A DNA stretch of 64,000 nt from Actinobacteria bacterium UBA2279 (GTDB lineage Bacteria; Actinomycetota; Coriobacteriia; Anaerosomatales; Anaerosomataceae): positions 1-64,000 of the forward strand of contig DDWT01000029.1 in assembly GCA_002347365.1 (NCBI GenBank). Reading direction: 5' to 3'. Positions 18,581 to 25,614 of this stretch are shown here, piece after piece; position 1 is the stretch's first letter, and each line of letters begins with the position of its first letter. The translations under genes and the position numbers were made by a program. The notes under the pieces were generated by a model that saw only the letters and a list, made by a program, of their open reading frames with translations, searched no databases and was not told the DNA's origin.

Positions 18581-18939
18581 TTGAGCGCCCCCTCTTTCCA
18601 GGCATATGCCAGACCTGCGGCGAGGATCGCGATGAAGATGAACATCTCCACGACGATGAAGACCCCCATACGGCCGAAAGCGACAGCCCACGGGTAGAGG
18701 AAGACAGTCTCGATATCGAAAACGACGAAGAGCAGCGCATAGACGTAGTAGCCGATGCGGAACTGGACCCACGGCGGACCCAGAGGCTCGCTGCCGCATT
18801 CGTACGTATCGAGCTTGGCCTCGTCACGCTTGGAGCGCGCCAACAAGTGCGAGGCCTGGAGTGTCGCGAAGACGAAGAAGATCCCGATGAGGACGAAGGC
18901 AGCGATCACGATATGGTCCGCAGTCGAACTCTGCATCAT
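18571..18939 (-). CDS. nuoA: NADH-quinone oxidoreductase-type subunit A
   Basis: First gene of the operon. A 122-residue, three-helix subunit with the family block KLDTYECGSEPLGPPWVQFRIGYYVYALLFVVFDIETVFLYPWAVAFG, including the conserved YECG loop and the FDxE acidic pair in helix 2. The start is taken at 18939 because GGGAG lies 8 bases upstream of this ATG; a second ATG follows immediately. The upstream gap to 19136 holds the promoter, but no hexamer pair is clear enough to call. Confidence 0.95.
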   Translation of the reverse strand: MMQSSTADHIVIAAFVLIGIFFVFATLQASHLLARSKRDEAKLDTYECGSEPLGPPWVQFRIGYYVYALLFVVFDIETVFLYPWAVAFGRMGVFIVVEMFIFIAILAAGLAYAWKEGALKWR

Positions 18940-19135
18940 CGGACGCGCTCCCTCCTCCGGTGTCCGAGACAGGCGGGCATACCACCGACCCATAGTACGA
19001 CAACGCCCCCGCGGCGGGTGAAGCGATGTCCCGTCCGGGGGTGTAAGGTCGTGACAACGTAGCACGGGTTACAAAACCGGCGCAAGCCCCGGGGGGTATT
19101 CGGACGACCCGAACGCGTGAAGCCCGAGAATGAAC
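18940..19135 (-). other. Upstream region of the nuo operon (no gene)
   Basis: About 196 bases without a supported gene. It must contain the nuo promoter. I looked for a Rex-type TTGTGA-N8-TCACAA operator: a TTGTCA and a TTGTAA occur near 19055-19075, but neither forms the full palindrome. Confidence 0.4.
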
Positions 19136-19162
19136 GAAGGGACCCGAGAAACGGGCCCCTTC
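19136..19162 (-). terminator. Rho-independent-like terminator, originally of the tRNA-Thr transcript
   Basis: Hairpin of GAAGGG-A-CCCG, loop AGAAA, CGGG-C-CCCTTC with one A:C mismatch. It sits just outside the left attachment repeat. On the minus strand it is where the ricT/tRNA-Thr transcript would end if the mobile element were absent; the element now separates the tRNA from it by 8.6 kb. Confidence 0.6.
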
Positions 19163-19171
19163 GATACTGTC

Positions 19172-19218
19172 CCTGGAGCCGACGAGCGGATTCGAACCGC
19201 TGACCTGCGCATTACGAG
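19172..19218 (-). repeat. Left attachment site: 47-bp remnant of the tRNA-Thr 3' half
   Basis: Identical over 47 bases to 27799-27845. It reproduces the tRNA-Thr 3' end from the CCA through the T arm and variable region to the anticodon loop, then diverges, so it is not a functional tRNA. It marks the chromosome/element junction on the nuo side. Confidence 0.95.
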
Positions 19219-19323
19219 AACGTCTAAAGCCGCAGCTCAGAGGCACAGTATGGCGCATTTGAGCACAATCCCGACAAGGGGCAATACACTCTGACACACT
19301 CAAACACCCCCGGATGCAATGCG

Positions 19324-19344
19324 AACCTTGCATGAAACCTTGCA
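19324..19344 (+). repeat. Left pair of putative integrase arm-type sites
   Basis: Two copies of AACCTTGCA at 19324-19332 and 19336-19344, 12 bases apart, about 105 bases inside the left attachment repeat. The same nonamer pair, same spacing and same orientation, occurs near the right end at 27705-27725. Tyrosine integrases with an N-terminal arm-binding domain use such paired short repeats. Confidence 0.65.
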
Positions 19345-19460
19345 CGCCGGTGGTCTCCCCTTTTGCGTTGGTCACACGCGGACGCGGTGCCTGTTTCCTG
19401 CCCTCTGCAAGTTCCCACATTCTCCCTGCTCGCGCCTCGTGCAAATCCCCCGTAACGCAA

Positions 19461-19496
19461 GTGACCCCCAGGGGCGCATTCGCCCCCAAGGGTCAC
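19461..19496 (-). terminator. Hairpin downstream of the element's main operon
   Basis: GTGACCC-cca-GGGGCG-catt-CGCCCC-caa-GGGTCAC: two perfectly paired stems with a symmetric internal loop, 33 bases past the last stop codon of the minus-strand operon. The downstream T tract is weak, so it may be a rho-independent terminator or an RNA 3'-end stabiliser. Confidence 0.6.
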
Positions 19497-19529
19497 ACGT
19501 TGGCACACCGCTAGCGCATCAGCTGAGCA

Positions 19530-20204
19530 CTACGCGCCGCTGTCACCTGCAAGGCTGTCGAGGTCCGCAGCACGCAAGGTGCATCCGATACGCACCAGGT
19601 CGGCCCAGCGGCCCCCGCGTGAGCTGCCCGGGCCTTTGAACGCCGCCTCTGCCCCGCGAGCCTTCCCGGCGTCGATACAGACGCGCATCTGGTCGGTAGT
19701 CGCGTTCGGGCTGTAGTCGTTTATGACGCTTGCCGCCACGGCGTTGAGCAGTCGGAACCGCGCCTCTAGCGTTGCGGACAGTTTCGGGATGCTTGCCCAA
19801 TTGGCGCGGGCGGGGTTGCGGAGCTGGACGACGTTATCCGCCGGTTCGTCAGGATCGACGCTGCGGCACGCCTCGGCAAACTCGCGTGCTGTCTCATCGA
19901 AGCGTGCCGCTGCGAAGGCGTATGCCTTGCGCCATGGGTAGGCGCGCCTGGTTGCCTGGTCCGCAGCCGCCCGGAGCAACTCTGTCGTTCGGCGGTCGTC
20001 TTTGTCTAGGTCCAGAAGCGCCCTGGTCGCGGCTTCCGAGTCACCCGCTACGAGTGCGCTGGTGAGTCGCTCGCCGAGGGCGGCCATGGTGGCTGCCTGA
20101 CGCGTGACCGCTGCCGTGTCACGGATGGTGCTGACTTCGGCCCCGGCGTCGAATCCCACGGCCGCTAGTTGACCCATCGTGATATCTCGTCTGGCGTCGC
20201 TCAT
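19530..20204 (-). CDS. Hypothetical protein (224 aa), last gene of the element's main operon
   Basis: Unknown protein. It is alanine-rich and mostly helical, with long heptad-like stretches (residues about 35-105 and 120-165) and a C-terminal glycine/serine patch FKGPGSSRGGRW. There is no signal peptide or membrane segment. A strong AAGGAGGG ribosome site lies 8 bases before the ATG. It overlaps the preceding small gene by 4 bases. In satellites the distal gene of the replication operon often interferes with or redirects a helper phage, but nothing here shows that. Confidence 0.75.
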   Translation of the reverse strand: MSDARRDITMGQLAAVGFDAGAEVSTIRDTAAVTRQAATMAALGERLTSALVAGDSEAATRALLDLDKDDRRTTELLRAAADQATRRAYPWRKAYAFAAARFDETAREFAEACRSVDPDEPADNVVQLRNPARANWASIPKLSATLEARFRLLNAVAASVINDYSPNATTDQMRVCIDAGKARGAEAAFKGPGSSRGGRWADLVRIGCTLRAADLDSLAGDSGA

Positions 20205-20374
20205 CGTGCGTCACCCTCCTTAGGGGTAGGGGTGGCACTCCGTATGCGGCGCGCCTCTATCATGAGGCGGTGCATCTCATGTGTGTCGTGGCGCTCCTTT
20301 GCGAGCGCAAGCGCCGATGCGTTCTCAGCGAGCAGTACCGTTCTTTCCAATTCGGCAAGTTCAAGTTCAGTCAT
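20201..20374 (-). CDS. Small helical protein (57 aa)
   Basis: Reads MTELELAELERTVLLAENAS and then ALAKERHDTHEMHRLMIEARRIRS, a probable coiled-coil or helical hairpin. Start chosen at 20374 because GAGGAG lies 7 bases upstream; an upstream in-frame start at 20392 would lengthen the overlap with the preceding gene. Overlaps of 8 bases upstream and 4 bases downstream support a real gene in the operon. No family recognised. Confidence 0.6.
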   Translation of the reverse strand: MTELELAELERTVLLAENASALALAKERHDTHEMHRLMIEARRIRSATPTPKEGDAR

Positions 20375-20528
20375 CGTCGCACTCCTCGTCATCGTCTGGT
20401 GTGTCGGTCAATCCGAAGAACTTCAGCAGGGTTTCTGCGTCGTACACCTCGTCGGAGTCCGTGTCATCGAACGGCACGCCGCCTGAGGCATCCAGCGCTT
20501 TAAGTACGCGGGTGATCTCGTCACTCAT
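20367..20528 (-). CDS. Small acidic protein (53 aa)
   Basis: Begins MSDEITRVLKALDASGGVPF and ends in a run of Asp/Glu (DTPDDDEECDDD), so it is strongly acidic. Acidic phage-encoded proteins of this size can be DNA mimics or partners of basic proteins, but that is only a possibility. The start at 20528 has GGGAG six bases upstream and overlaps the previous stop by 8 bases. No family recognised. Confidence 0.55.
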   Translation of the reverse strand: MSDEITRVLKALDASGGVPFDDTDSDEVYDAETLLKFFGLTDTPDDDEECDDD

Positions 20529-20943
20529 CGGTGCTCCCGTACTCGGAGGCAAGCCTTCTTAGCTCAGCCTCTATGGTCTCCACGTCGCTCGCGATATGCT
20601 CGTCCTGGCGCGGCTTGCTCGGCGGTTCTTGGCGGAGTTGGCGGGCTTTGTCGATCAGGATGCCAACCGCGACCGGGAGCTGCGAGACGGAAAGGGTCTT
20701 GCCCTCACGCTCCAAGCGACGCAGGTACGCGTCGATGATGCGGTCGAGCCGCTGACCTACGGACTGAGGCACAGTGCGTGCCTGGTCCAGCTCGTCCGGG
20801 GTGGCTTCCTCAGCCCACCGTGCCAACGTCTTTCTATTCACGCCGGTCTCGCGTGATGCCTGGGCGCAGTTGCCACCGCAAAGCGCGAGCACTCGGAGCG
20901 CGGCCCTGCGGTCGTCGGCGTCGTAAGTCTTACGCTGTGCCAT
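20521..20943 (-). CDS. HTH protein, possible phage small terminase-like
   Basis: 140 residues. Residues about 8-45 (YDADDRRAALRVLALCGGNC then AQASRETGVNRKTLARWAEEA) form a helix-turn-helix of the kind found at the N-terminus of small terminase subunits and transposase-like proteins. The rest is helical and charged (IIDAYLRRLEREGKTLSVSQLPVAVGILIDKARQLR), as expected for an oligomerisation region. It shares one base with the ATPase stop (TAATG). A small terminase without a large one would fit a satellite that redirects helper packaging; a simple transcriptional regulator is the alternative. Confidence 0.55.
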   Translation of the reverse strand: MAQRKTYDADDRRAALRVLALCGGNCAQASRETGVNRKTLARWAEEATPDELDQARTVPQSVGQRLDRIIDAYLRRLEREGKTLSVSQLPVAVGILIDKARQLRQEPPSKPRQDEHIASDVETIEAELRRLASEYGSTDE

Positions 20944-22040
20944 TAGTCGATCACCTCGATCTCGTCTTCATCCCCTATGGGAGTCTCAGCCTCTGGAAGT
21001 CTGCCAACATCGCCAAGGTCGCCAAGTTCGCCAACGTTGCCAACATGCTCAGGCAGGCTCCATGTCCAGCCGCCGGTCATACCACGCTTGCGCTTCAAGA
21101 CGCCTAGCGCCTTCGTGGCGCGGTCAAGAGTGCGGTCTGCGATGCCACGATCAACCGCGACACGGCGTGCCTCGGTAGCGGACATCGGACCGTCGGAGAG
21201 GATGTCTCTCACAACGTCCTTTGCCTCATTGAGCGCTGTGGGATTCGTGTCGGTGTCCAGTACGGCAGCGGCACCATGTAGGCTCGTGCCGTCGAACACG
21301 ACACGAGACGCGCCCTCGTGCTGCTCCAAATGGAAGCGCAGGCTGTCAGGCTCGGCAGCAAGGTTGCACTTCGTGGACGCGAGCACGCGGCTCGTCGGGT
21401 CGTCGGGATCTCGTCCGACCAGAAGCCCGGAGCGCGCCGCGCCGATGATGCCGATTGAGCCGCCACCTCTATATAGTGGGTTGCCGCCCACGGCCTTGTT
21501 TAGGTGCCTCACGATCAGGAACGCGGCTCCGCTGTCCTCGGCGAGTGATGCGAGCTTGTGGAGTGCGTGCCGGACGCCTTGATCCTTGTGCGAATCAACC
21601 GACGAGTCGAGCCAAGCCATGAGCGGGTCCACGACGACAAGCCGCGCACCTGTGCGCGCGATAGCCTGCCGCAAGAGGAATGCGTCAGCAGGCAGGGACG
21701 CTAGGCGCTCATCATCACCATCAGGAACGCTCTTGAGCGCGAGCACTCGTGACACGTCCGCACCGGCGGCGTCCAACCTCGGACGCACGGTGTCTGCCAG
21801 GTCATCCTCAGCGGACAGCAGCACGACGCCTGCGGCCTCTGACGGTTCGGAGCTGCCGGGCAGTGGGATACCGCGCGACACGTGGGCGGCTACCGCAAGC
21901 GTCAACGTGCTCTTGCCTAGCCCTGGGTCGCCGTCGAGCACAGTGAGCTTCCCGAGGGGTATACGTCCGTCCCAAAGCCAGGACACCGTTTGCGGCACTA
22001 CGTCGCAGAGCATGATGCCCAGCGGCGCGTCCGCACTCAT
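20943..22040 (-). CDS. RepA/RecA-fold replication ATPase (AAA_25-like)
   Basis: 365 residues. N-terminal RecA-type core with Walker A GDPGLGKST (around residues 36-44) and a hydrophobic Walker B, LVVVDPLMAWLD (around 135). Then SGAAFLIVRHLNK and a C-terminal segment from about 265 that looks like a winged helix (GPMSATEARRVAVDRGIADRTLDRATKALGV). This matches the RepA-like hexameric helicase or loader proteins found in plasmids, prophages and satellites, where they drive autonomous replication after excision. It is the largest gene of the main operon and overlaps both neighbours by 1-4 bases. Confidence 0.8.
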   Translation of the reverse strand: MSADAPLGIMLCDVVPQTVSWLWDGRIPLGKLTVLDGDPGLGKSTLTLAVAAHVSRGIPLPGSSEPSEAAGVVLLSAEDDLADTVRPRLDAAGADVSRVLALKSVPDGDDERLASLPADAFLLRQAIARTGARLVVVDPLMAWLDSSVDSHKDQGVRHALHKLASLAEDSGAAFLIVRHLNKAVGGNPLYRGGGSIGIIGAARSGLLVGRDPDDPTSRVLASTKCNLAAEPDSLRFHLEQHEGASRVVFDGTSLHGAAAVLDTDTNPTALNEAKDVVRDILSDGPMSATEARRVAVDRGIADRTLDRATKALGVLKRKRGMTGGWTWSLPEHVGNVGELGDLGDVGRLPEAETPIGDEDEIEVID

Positions 22041-22315
22041 CGGTTGCTCCGACTGCGGCGGAAACGTCGCTCCTGCTCGACCGCGTTCAGCCGCTCAGAC
22101 AGCCAGTCCTGAGCGCGCATCGAGCCGTTCGGTGTGTAGACGTACCTGACAGGCCGCGCACGTACTGCGAAGCTCAGAGCTGTCGCGGCGCTGATCGACT
22201 CGGCGAGCAGTAGGTCGTCGGGCATGGAATCGAGGTCGCGGTGCTGAAGTCGCTCGTAGTCGTCGAGTGTGCCGGTGATGTCAGGCATCCGATAGCGTGC
22301 GATTGTCTGCGTCAT
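22037..22315 (-). CDS. Hypothetical protein (92 aa)
   Basis: Unknown soluble protein, with a helical centre (DSMPDDLLLAESISAATALSF) and a basic C-terminus (RLNAVEQERRFRRSRSNR). It overlaps the ATPase start and the Xis-like stop by 4 bases each, which is good support for translation within the operon. No family recognised. Confidence 0.65.
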   Translation of the reverse strand: MTQTIARYRMPDITGTLDDYERLQHRDLDSMPDDLLLAESISAATALSFAVRARPVRYVYTPNGSMRAQDWLSERLNAVEQERRFRRSRSNR

Positions 22316-22521
22316 TGTGCACCGCCGCTCATCGCCTCGAAGTAGACGGTCATGTCGATCCGCCAGGACTTGCCGCGCTGGTATGCGCCAGGGATTAGTC
22401 CAGCCTTCGCGTCATCCCTGACTGTCCTGGGGTCTGAGCGGTCGTACTCGGCAAACTCGTTCACCGTCACGATGTCGGGCAAGTCCTCACGGCGAAGCGT
22501 TGCGGGCCTAGTTCGTGGCAT
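22312..22521 (-). CDS. Excisionase-like / helix-turn-helix protein
   Basis: 69 residues: LPDIVTVNEFAEYDRSDPRTV then RDDAKAGLIPGAYQRGKSWRI. This is the winged-helix pattern of Xis/MerR-type DNA-binding proteins (recognition helix, a short wing with a Gly-Lys-Ser-Trp turn). A directionality factor is expected next to a tyrosine integrase, although here it is in the replication operon rather than beside int. Overlaps the neighbours by 4 and 14 bases. Confidence 0.65.
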   Translation of the reverse strand: MPRTRPATLRREDLPDIVTVNEFAEYDRSDPRTVRDDAKAGLIPGAYQRGKSWRIDMTVYFEAMSGGAQ

Positions 22522-22711
22522 CGTCCGACACCTCCGGCCACCCGAACACTCCAGCGATGCGTCTTCGGGCTGTGGGTCCAGCCTTCCGCGACCCGTTCAC
22601 AATCTGGATCGCCTCGGTCTGGTTGATTCCAGCCTCACGTCCAAGGCGGCTCGCGCTCCATCCGCGACGCGACAACTCATCGCGGATACACTCTGCATCA
22701 AACCTCTGCAT
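22508..22711 (-). CDS. XRE-type HTH regulator
   Basis: 67 residues beginning MQRFDAECIRDELSRRGWSA; the HTH is SASRLGREAGINQTEAIQIVNGSRKAGPTARRRIAG, with the xxS-x-xx-R-x-AGI-N pattern of Cro/CI-like proteins. The start at 22711 is fixed by GGAAGGAGA 6-8 bases upstream; longer open frame to 22750 would run into the control region. As first gene of the main operon, facing the divergent integrase operon, it is placed where a Cro-like or activator protein would act. Confidence 0.75.
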   Translation of the reverse strand: MQRFDAECIRDELSRRGWSASRLGREAGINQTEAIQIVNGSRKAGPTARRRIAGVFGWPEVSDDATN

Positions 22712-22743
22712 TGAAGTCTCCTTCCGTATCACATCCATGGCAC

Positions 22744-22820
22744 TTGCCACGGCTTCTGTTTCTAGTTATACTTCCAGGTATAGCGGTGTACCAGGACACG
22801 TTTCACACCCCGAAACCTGG
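22744..22820 (+). promoter_or_regulatory. Divergent control region of the element: promoter and two inverted repeats
   Basis: A plus-strand promoter is clear: -35 TTGCCA (22744-22749), 17-base spacer, -10 TATACT (22767-22772). An inverted repeat TATAC-ttccag-GTATA (22767-22782) overlaps the -10, the position expected for a repressor operator. A second repeat, GTTTC-acacccc-GAAAC (22800-22816), flanked by CCAG and CTGG, lies just before the ribosome site of the gene at 22831. The minus-strand operon starts at 22711 on the other side, so this is the likely genetic switch. Confidence 0.65.
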
Positions 22821-22830
22821 AGGTTACTGC

Positions 22831-23559
22831 ATGGAAGCAACAGACTACCGACCAGATGCGCTGGTCGAGATACAGGCCGTGGAGGCCAGAAGGCGACCCG
22901 ATGTCATCGCCTTCCGCGACTGCCACCTGGCCTCAGGGTTGATGCGACTCTCTGATGTGGAGGCGTGGATCACGGGCGACGGGAATGAGCCATGCGACCA
23001 CGTTTCGGGGCAATCAGAGGCCACGATCACATTCCCAACACCCGAAGACCCGTGGGCGCACGCCGCCCCGTACCGGGGCGGGACGGTGCTGCAACACCTT
23101 CAGGCGGTAGCGGCTAGCCTCGTGAGCTTCTATCGCTGGGGCGAGACGAGTGCCGTCGCCTTTGTACTCACTGACACCACCCCGCCCCCGTTCATAGCGA
23201 GAGGCGGCTATGGCGTGGGCAATACACCGGGCGCAGGTGTCATCCGACTGGTGGTTCCCCCTGGCACATCGGAGAAGGAGCTTGTTTCCATCTACCGCGA
23301 GATTCGTCGAGAGTACCTGAATGCCATCGGCAAGACGCGGACCGTGAAGTCGGTGACGGAGCAGTACATCGCAGACCTCGCTATCCATGCCGTGCGTCAG
23401 AACACTCCCGGTATGACTTGGCAGATGCTCATGGACTCATGGAACGATTCACACCCTGAGCATTACTTCGATGATCTCGTGCGCTTCCAGCGCGACGCTC
23501 GACGCGCCTACACGCGTGTTACTGGTGCGCAGTTCGACTGGTGGAAGACCAACCTCTAG
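22831..23559 (+). CDS. Hypothetical protein (242 aa) upstream of the integrase
   Basis: Unknown. The start MEATDYRPDALVEIQAVEAR at 22831 has a TGGAGG site 7 bases upstream; an open frame to 22711 covers the control region and is rejected. The central part (residues 60-150) looks beta-rich and the last 80 residues are helical and rich in Arg/Trp (EIRREYLNAIG, ARRAYTRVTGAQFDWWKTNL). Only 13 bases separate it from the integrase, so the two are co-transcribed. It could be a repressor/immunity factor or an integrase partner; no domain is recognised. Confidence 0.75.
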   Translation: MEATDYRPDALVEIQAVEARRRPDVIAFRDCHLASGLMRLSDVEAWITGDGNEPCDHVSGQSEATITFPTPEDPWAHAAPYRGGTVLQHLQAVAASLVSFYRWGETSAVAFVLTDTTPPPFIARGGYGVGNTPGAGVIRLVVPPGTSEKELVSIYREIRREYLNAIGKTRTVKSVTEQYIADLAIHAVRQNTPGMTWQMLMDSWNDSHPEHYFDDLVRFQRDARRAYTRVTGAQFDWWKTNL

Positions 23560-23572
23560 GGAGGCGTTTGGA

Positions 23573-24835
23573 ATGAGCAAGACAACAGCCACGCGGCAGA
23601 GGCCATACGGGAGCGGAAGTCTCCGCAGCCTCGGGGATGGTCGCTATCAGGTGATCGGCTGGCATGTCGGACGGCAGGTGACTCGCGTATTTCGGGCCGC
23701 CAACGACACCGAAGCCGAGAAGTTGGCCCCGAGTGTACGCGAGACCGCGATAGCCGACCGCAAGGCCAAGCAGACCGCAAGGGGACGCATGGAGATAGAA
23801 CGTGCGACGCGGCGCGAGTGGACGGTCTCACGGTATGCGGACTACTACCTGAGCGAGTGGGCCGCTCACCATCTCGCGGACACGACGTACCGACGCTATG
23901 AGCAGATCATCCGGCAGCACGTGAAGCCGAACCTGGGCGATATGAAGCTCTCTGAGGTCACGGAGACCGACCTCCAGCGGCTCTACGCGCAGCTGTCCTC
24001 CAAGGGTTCCCGCAAGCGCGGCGGCGACTCCGCTCTTGCAGGGCCGACCGTCTGGACTGTGCATAACGTCATACGCGCTCTTTTCACCTTCGCCGTCCAG
24101 ATTCAGCATGACCTGGACCGTAGCCCCGCTGCCAGCAAAGCCGCGCGGCCTCAGAACGTCGAGCGCACCGGCGCTCCGAAGCGAGCGGTGGACGTGGCTG
24201 AGGTGGAGCGGTTCGTGAAGCTCGCCGTCGCAGACTCACCGGCACTCGAAGCCCCCGTGATGCTGTCTGCCTATCTCGGCACCCGGCGCTCCGAGACGCT
24301 TGCCCTGCGCTGGTCAGACATCGACTACGACGCGAAAGAGGTCATCATTCAGCGGTCGGTCACGCAGACCCCAGAGGGCGGAATAGTCATCAAGGAGACG
24401 ACAAAGACCAAGAAGCGGCGGCACGTCCCGCTAGATGCCTACACCATCGCAGAGCTGAAGCTGCTCCAGACCGAACAACGGCAGCGTCGCATGAGGCACC
24501 GCAGGTCATGGAAGGGTGCCGACTCCCCCGCCCAGGACTGGATATGCGCCACGGCGGAAGGCGAGATGGTCGCTCCCGCATCCTTTGAGGCATCCTTCCG
24601 CAACATGGCGGAACGTATCGGGATGTCGAGTATTACACCGCACCTGCTGCGTCACGCGTTCGTGTCGCAACTGATAGCACTAGGGAATGATGCAGTCACG
24701 ATTTCAGCGATAACGGGACACTCCCCCGACGTGTTGCTGAAGAACTACGCGCACGCCTTTGACAAGCGCAAGCGAGAAGCGGTGGATAGACTCGGAGAAG
24801 CGAGAGAGGCGGCGCGCTCCGCCGCAGGAGCCTAA
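23573..24835 (+). CDS. int: Tyrosine-type site-specific integrase
   Basis: 420 residues from MSKTTATRQRPYGSGSLRSL (GGGAGG upstream). Layout: N-terminal beta domain of the AP2/arm-binding type (residues 8-60, GSGSLRSLGDGRYQVIGW), SAM-like core-binding domain (about 80-190, YLSEWAAHHLADTTYRRYEQ), and the catalytic domain with Arg in LGTRRSETLALRW, Lys in TKTKKRRHVPL, HLLRH (His-x-x-Arg), GHS, and the nucleophile Tyr in LLKNYAHAF. All catalytic residues are present, so it should be active. It is the expected recombinase for the tRNA-Thr attachment site. Confidence 0.95.
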   Translation: MSKTTATRQRPYGSGSLRSLGDGRYQVIGWHVGRQVTRVFRAANDTEAEKLAPSVRETAIADRKAKQTARGRMEIERATRREWTVSRYADYYLSEWAAHHLADTTYRRYEQIIRQHVKPNLGDMKLSEVTETDLQRLYAQLSSKGSRKRGGDSALAGPTVWTVHNVIRALFTFAVQIQHDLDRSPAASKAARPQNVERTGAPKRAVDVAEVERFVKLAVADSPALEAPVMLSAYLGTRRSETLALRWSDIDYDAKEVIIQRSVTQTPEGGIVIKETTKTKKRRHVPLDAYTIAELKLLQTEQRQRRMRHRRSWKGADSPAQDWICATAEGEMVAPASFEASFRNMAERIGMSSITPHLLRHAFVSQLIALGNDAVTISAITGHSPDVLLKNYAHAFDKRKREAVDRLGEAREAARSAAGA

Positions 24836-24851
24836 CGACGCTGACCTGGAC

Positions 24852-25181
24852 CTAGTCGGTTTGTCGCGCTTCTCGTGTCGCCTCGCGCCGACATTCCTTG
24901 CAGCGCACGTCCCGCCCATCTGGTCGAGCGCGATCCGTGCCGAATGCCTCGATAGGCTTCACTTCTCCGCACTTCGGACAACGGCGGGCCAATTCTGCTG
25001 CGAGCTTCGCCCGCTTTTGCTGGTACGGTGTCGGCTCCCCGGGATGCTCCTTGCGCCACGCTATCAGGTCACGTACACAGTCCCGGCAGTCCGAGCGCAA
25101 GCCATCAGTAGAACGGCGGTCGGTATAGAACTCCCGCGCCGCCTTCATCTTGCCGCACCTGCTGCATCGTTTCGTGTCCAT
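24852..25181 (-). CDS. Double zinc-ribbon protein (endonuclease VII-like N-region)
   Basis: 109 residues with two similar Cys4 units: CSRCG...DGLRSDCRDC and CPKCG...DGRDVRCKEC, separated by about 45 residues. The pattern C-x2-C-x2-K-x4-F-x(n)-DG-x-R-x2-C-x2-C is common in phage proteins, where it often precedes an HNH/EndoVII nuclease domain; here no nuclease domain follows. The internal duplication is evident. The ATG at 25181 is preferred over a TTG at 25205. It is convergent with int (16-base gap). A DNA-binding role is likely, but no function is assigned. Confidence 0.7.
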   Translation of the reverse strand: MDTKRCSRCGKMKAAREFYTDRRSTDGLRSDCRDCVRDLIAWRKEHPGEPTPYQQKRAKLAAELARRCPKCGEVKPIEAFGTDRARPDGRDVRCKECRREATREARQTD

Positions 25182-25225
25182 GGCCCCCGTATCCTTTACG
25201 GTCAAATGGTACGCGGCTTTCGTTA

Positions 25226-25254
25226 TTGAAACGGATGCCCAGTAGGGGTAGAGT
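25226..25254 (+). promoter_or_regulatory. Sigma70-type promoter of the gene at 25289
   Basis: -35 TTGAAA (25226-25231), 17-base spacer, -10 TAGAGT (25249-25254), 34 bases before the start codon. Confidence 0.65.
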
Positions 25255-25288
25255 CGTAGCTGACCGGCAGCGACACAGAGGAGGGGTC

Positions 25289-25540
25289 ATGACCGAGTAC
25301 GAGGAGTTCTGGGGAACCGCAGACATGGCGCAGCGGTGGGGTTGCACGGAGGATGATGTGCGTTCCGTCATGGAGGGCTACGGCGGCACGTTCCAGCGCC
25401 TTGTGTCCGGCGACTGGCTACTCGACAGCCACGATGTGGAGTACATCGACCGCCACGCCGGTAAGCTAATCGCGGGCGACCACATCGCCGAGGCCGTTCA
25501 GGTGCTCAAGGCGCGGTTCCTCATAGAGAGCGTCGCATAG
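25289..25540 (+). CDS. Small hypothetical protein (83 aa), HTH-like
   Basis: Starts MTEYEEFWGTADMAQRWGCT after a GGAGGGG site. The segment WGTADMAQRWGCTEDDVRSVM with SGDWLLDSHDVEYIDRHAG resembles a MerR/Xis-like winged helix in which a DNA-reading helix is followed by a short strand; the resemblance is weak. It has its own promoter and a strong terminator just downstream, so it is an independent transcription unit. No family is recognised with confidence. Confidence 0.65.
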   Translation: MTEYEEFWGTADMAQRWGCTEDDVRSVMEGYGGTFQRLVSGDWLLDSHDVEYIDRHAGKLIAGDHIAEAVQVLKARFLIESVA

Positions 25541-25563
25541 CCCGAAGTCCAGAGCGCACAGAG

Positions 25564-25594
25564 AAGGAGACCGCCAACCCTCGGCGGTCTCCTT
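25564..25594. terminator. Strong bidirectional intrinsic terminator
   Basis: Perfect 12-bp stem (AAGGAGACCGCC / GGCGGTCTCCTT) with a 7-base loop, located between the convergent genes ending at 25540 and 25615. A short T run follows on the plus strand. Confidence 0.85.
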
Positions 25595-25614
25595 TGTCGT
25601 CACGATGCCGATAA

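Noticed and set aside
18940..19100. Rex operator upstream of nuoA
   Set aside because: TTGTCA and TTGTAA half-sites are present but do not form the TTGTGA-N8-TCACAA palindrome.
19173..19250. Second tRNA-Thr gene at the left end of the element
   Set aside because: Only the 3' 47 bases match; anticodon 5' stem, D arm and 5' acceptor strand are missing.
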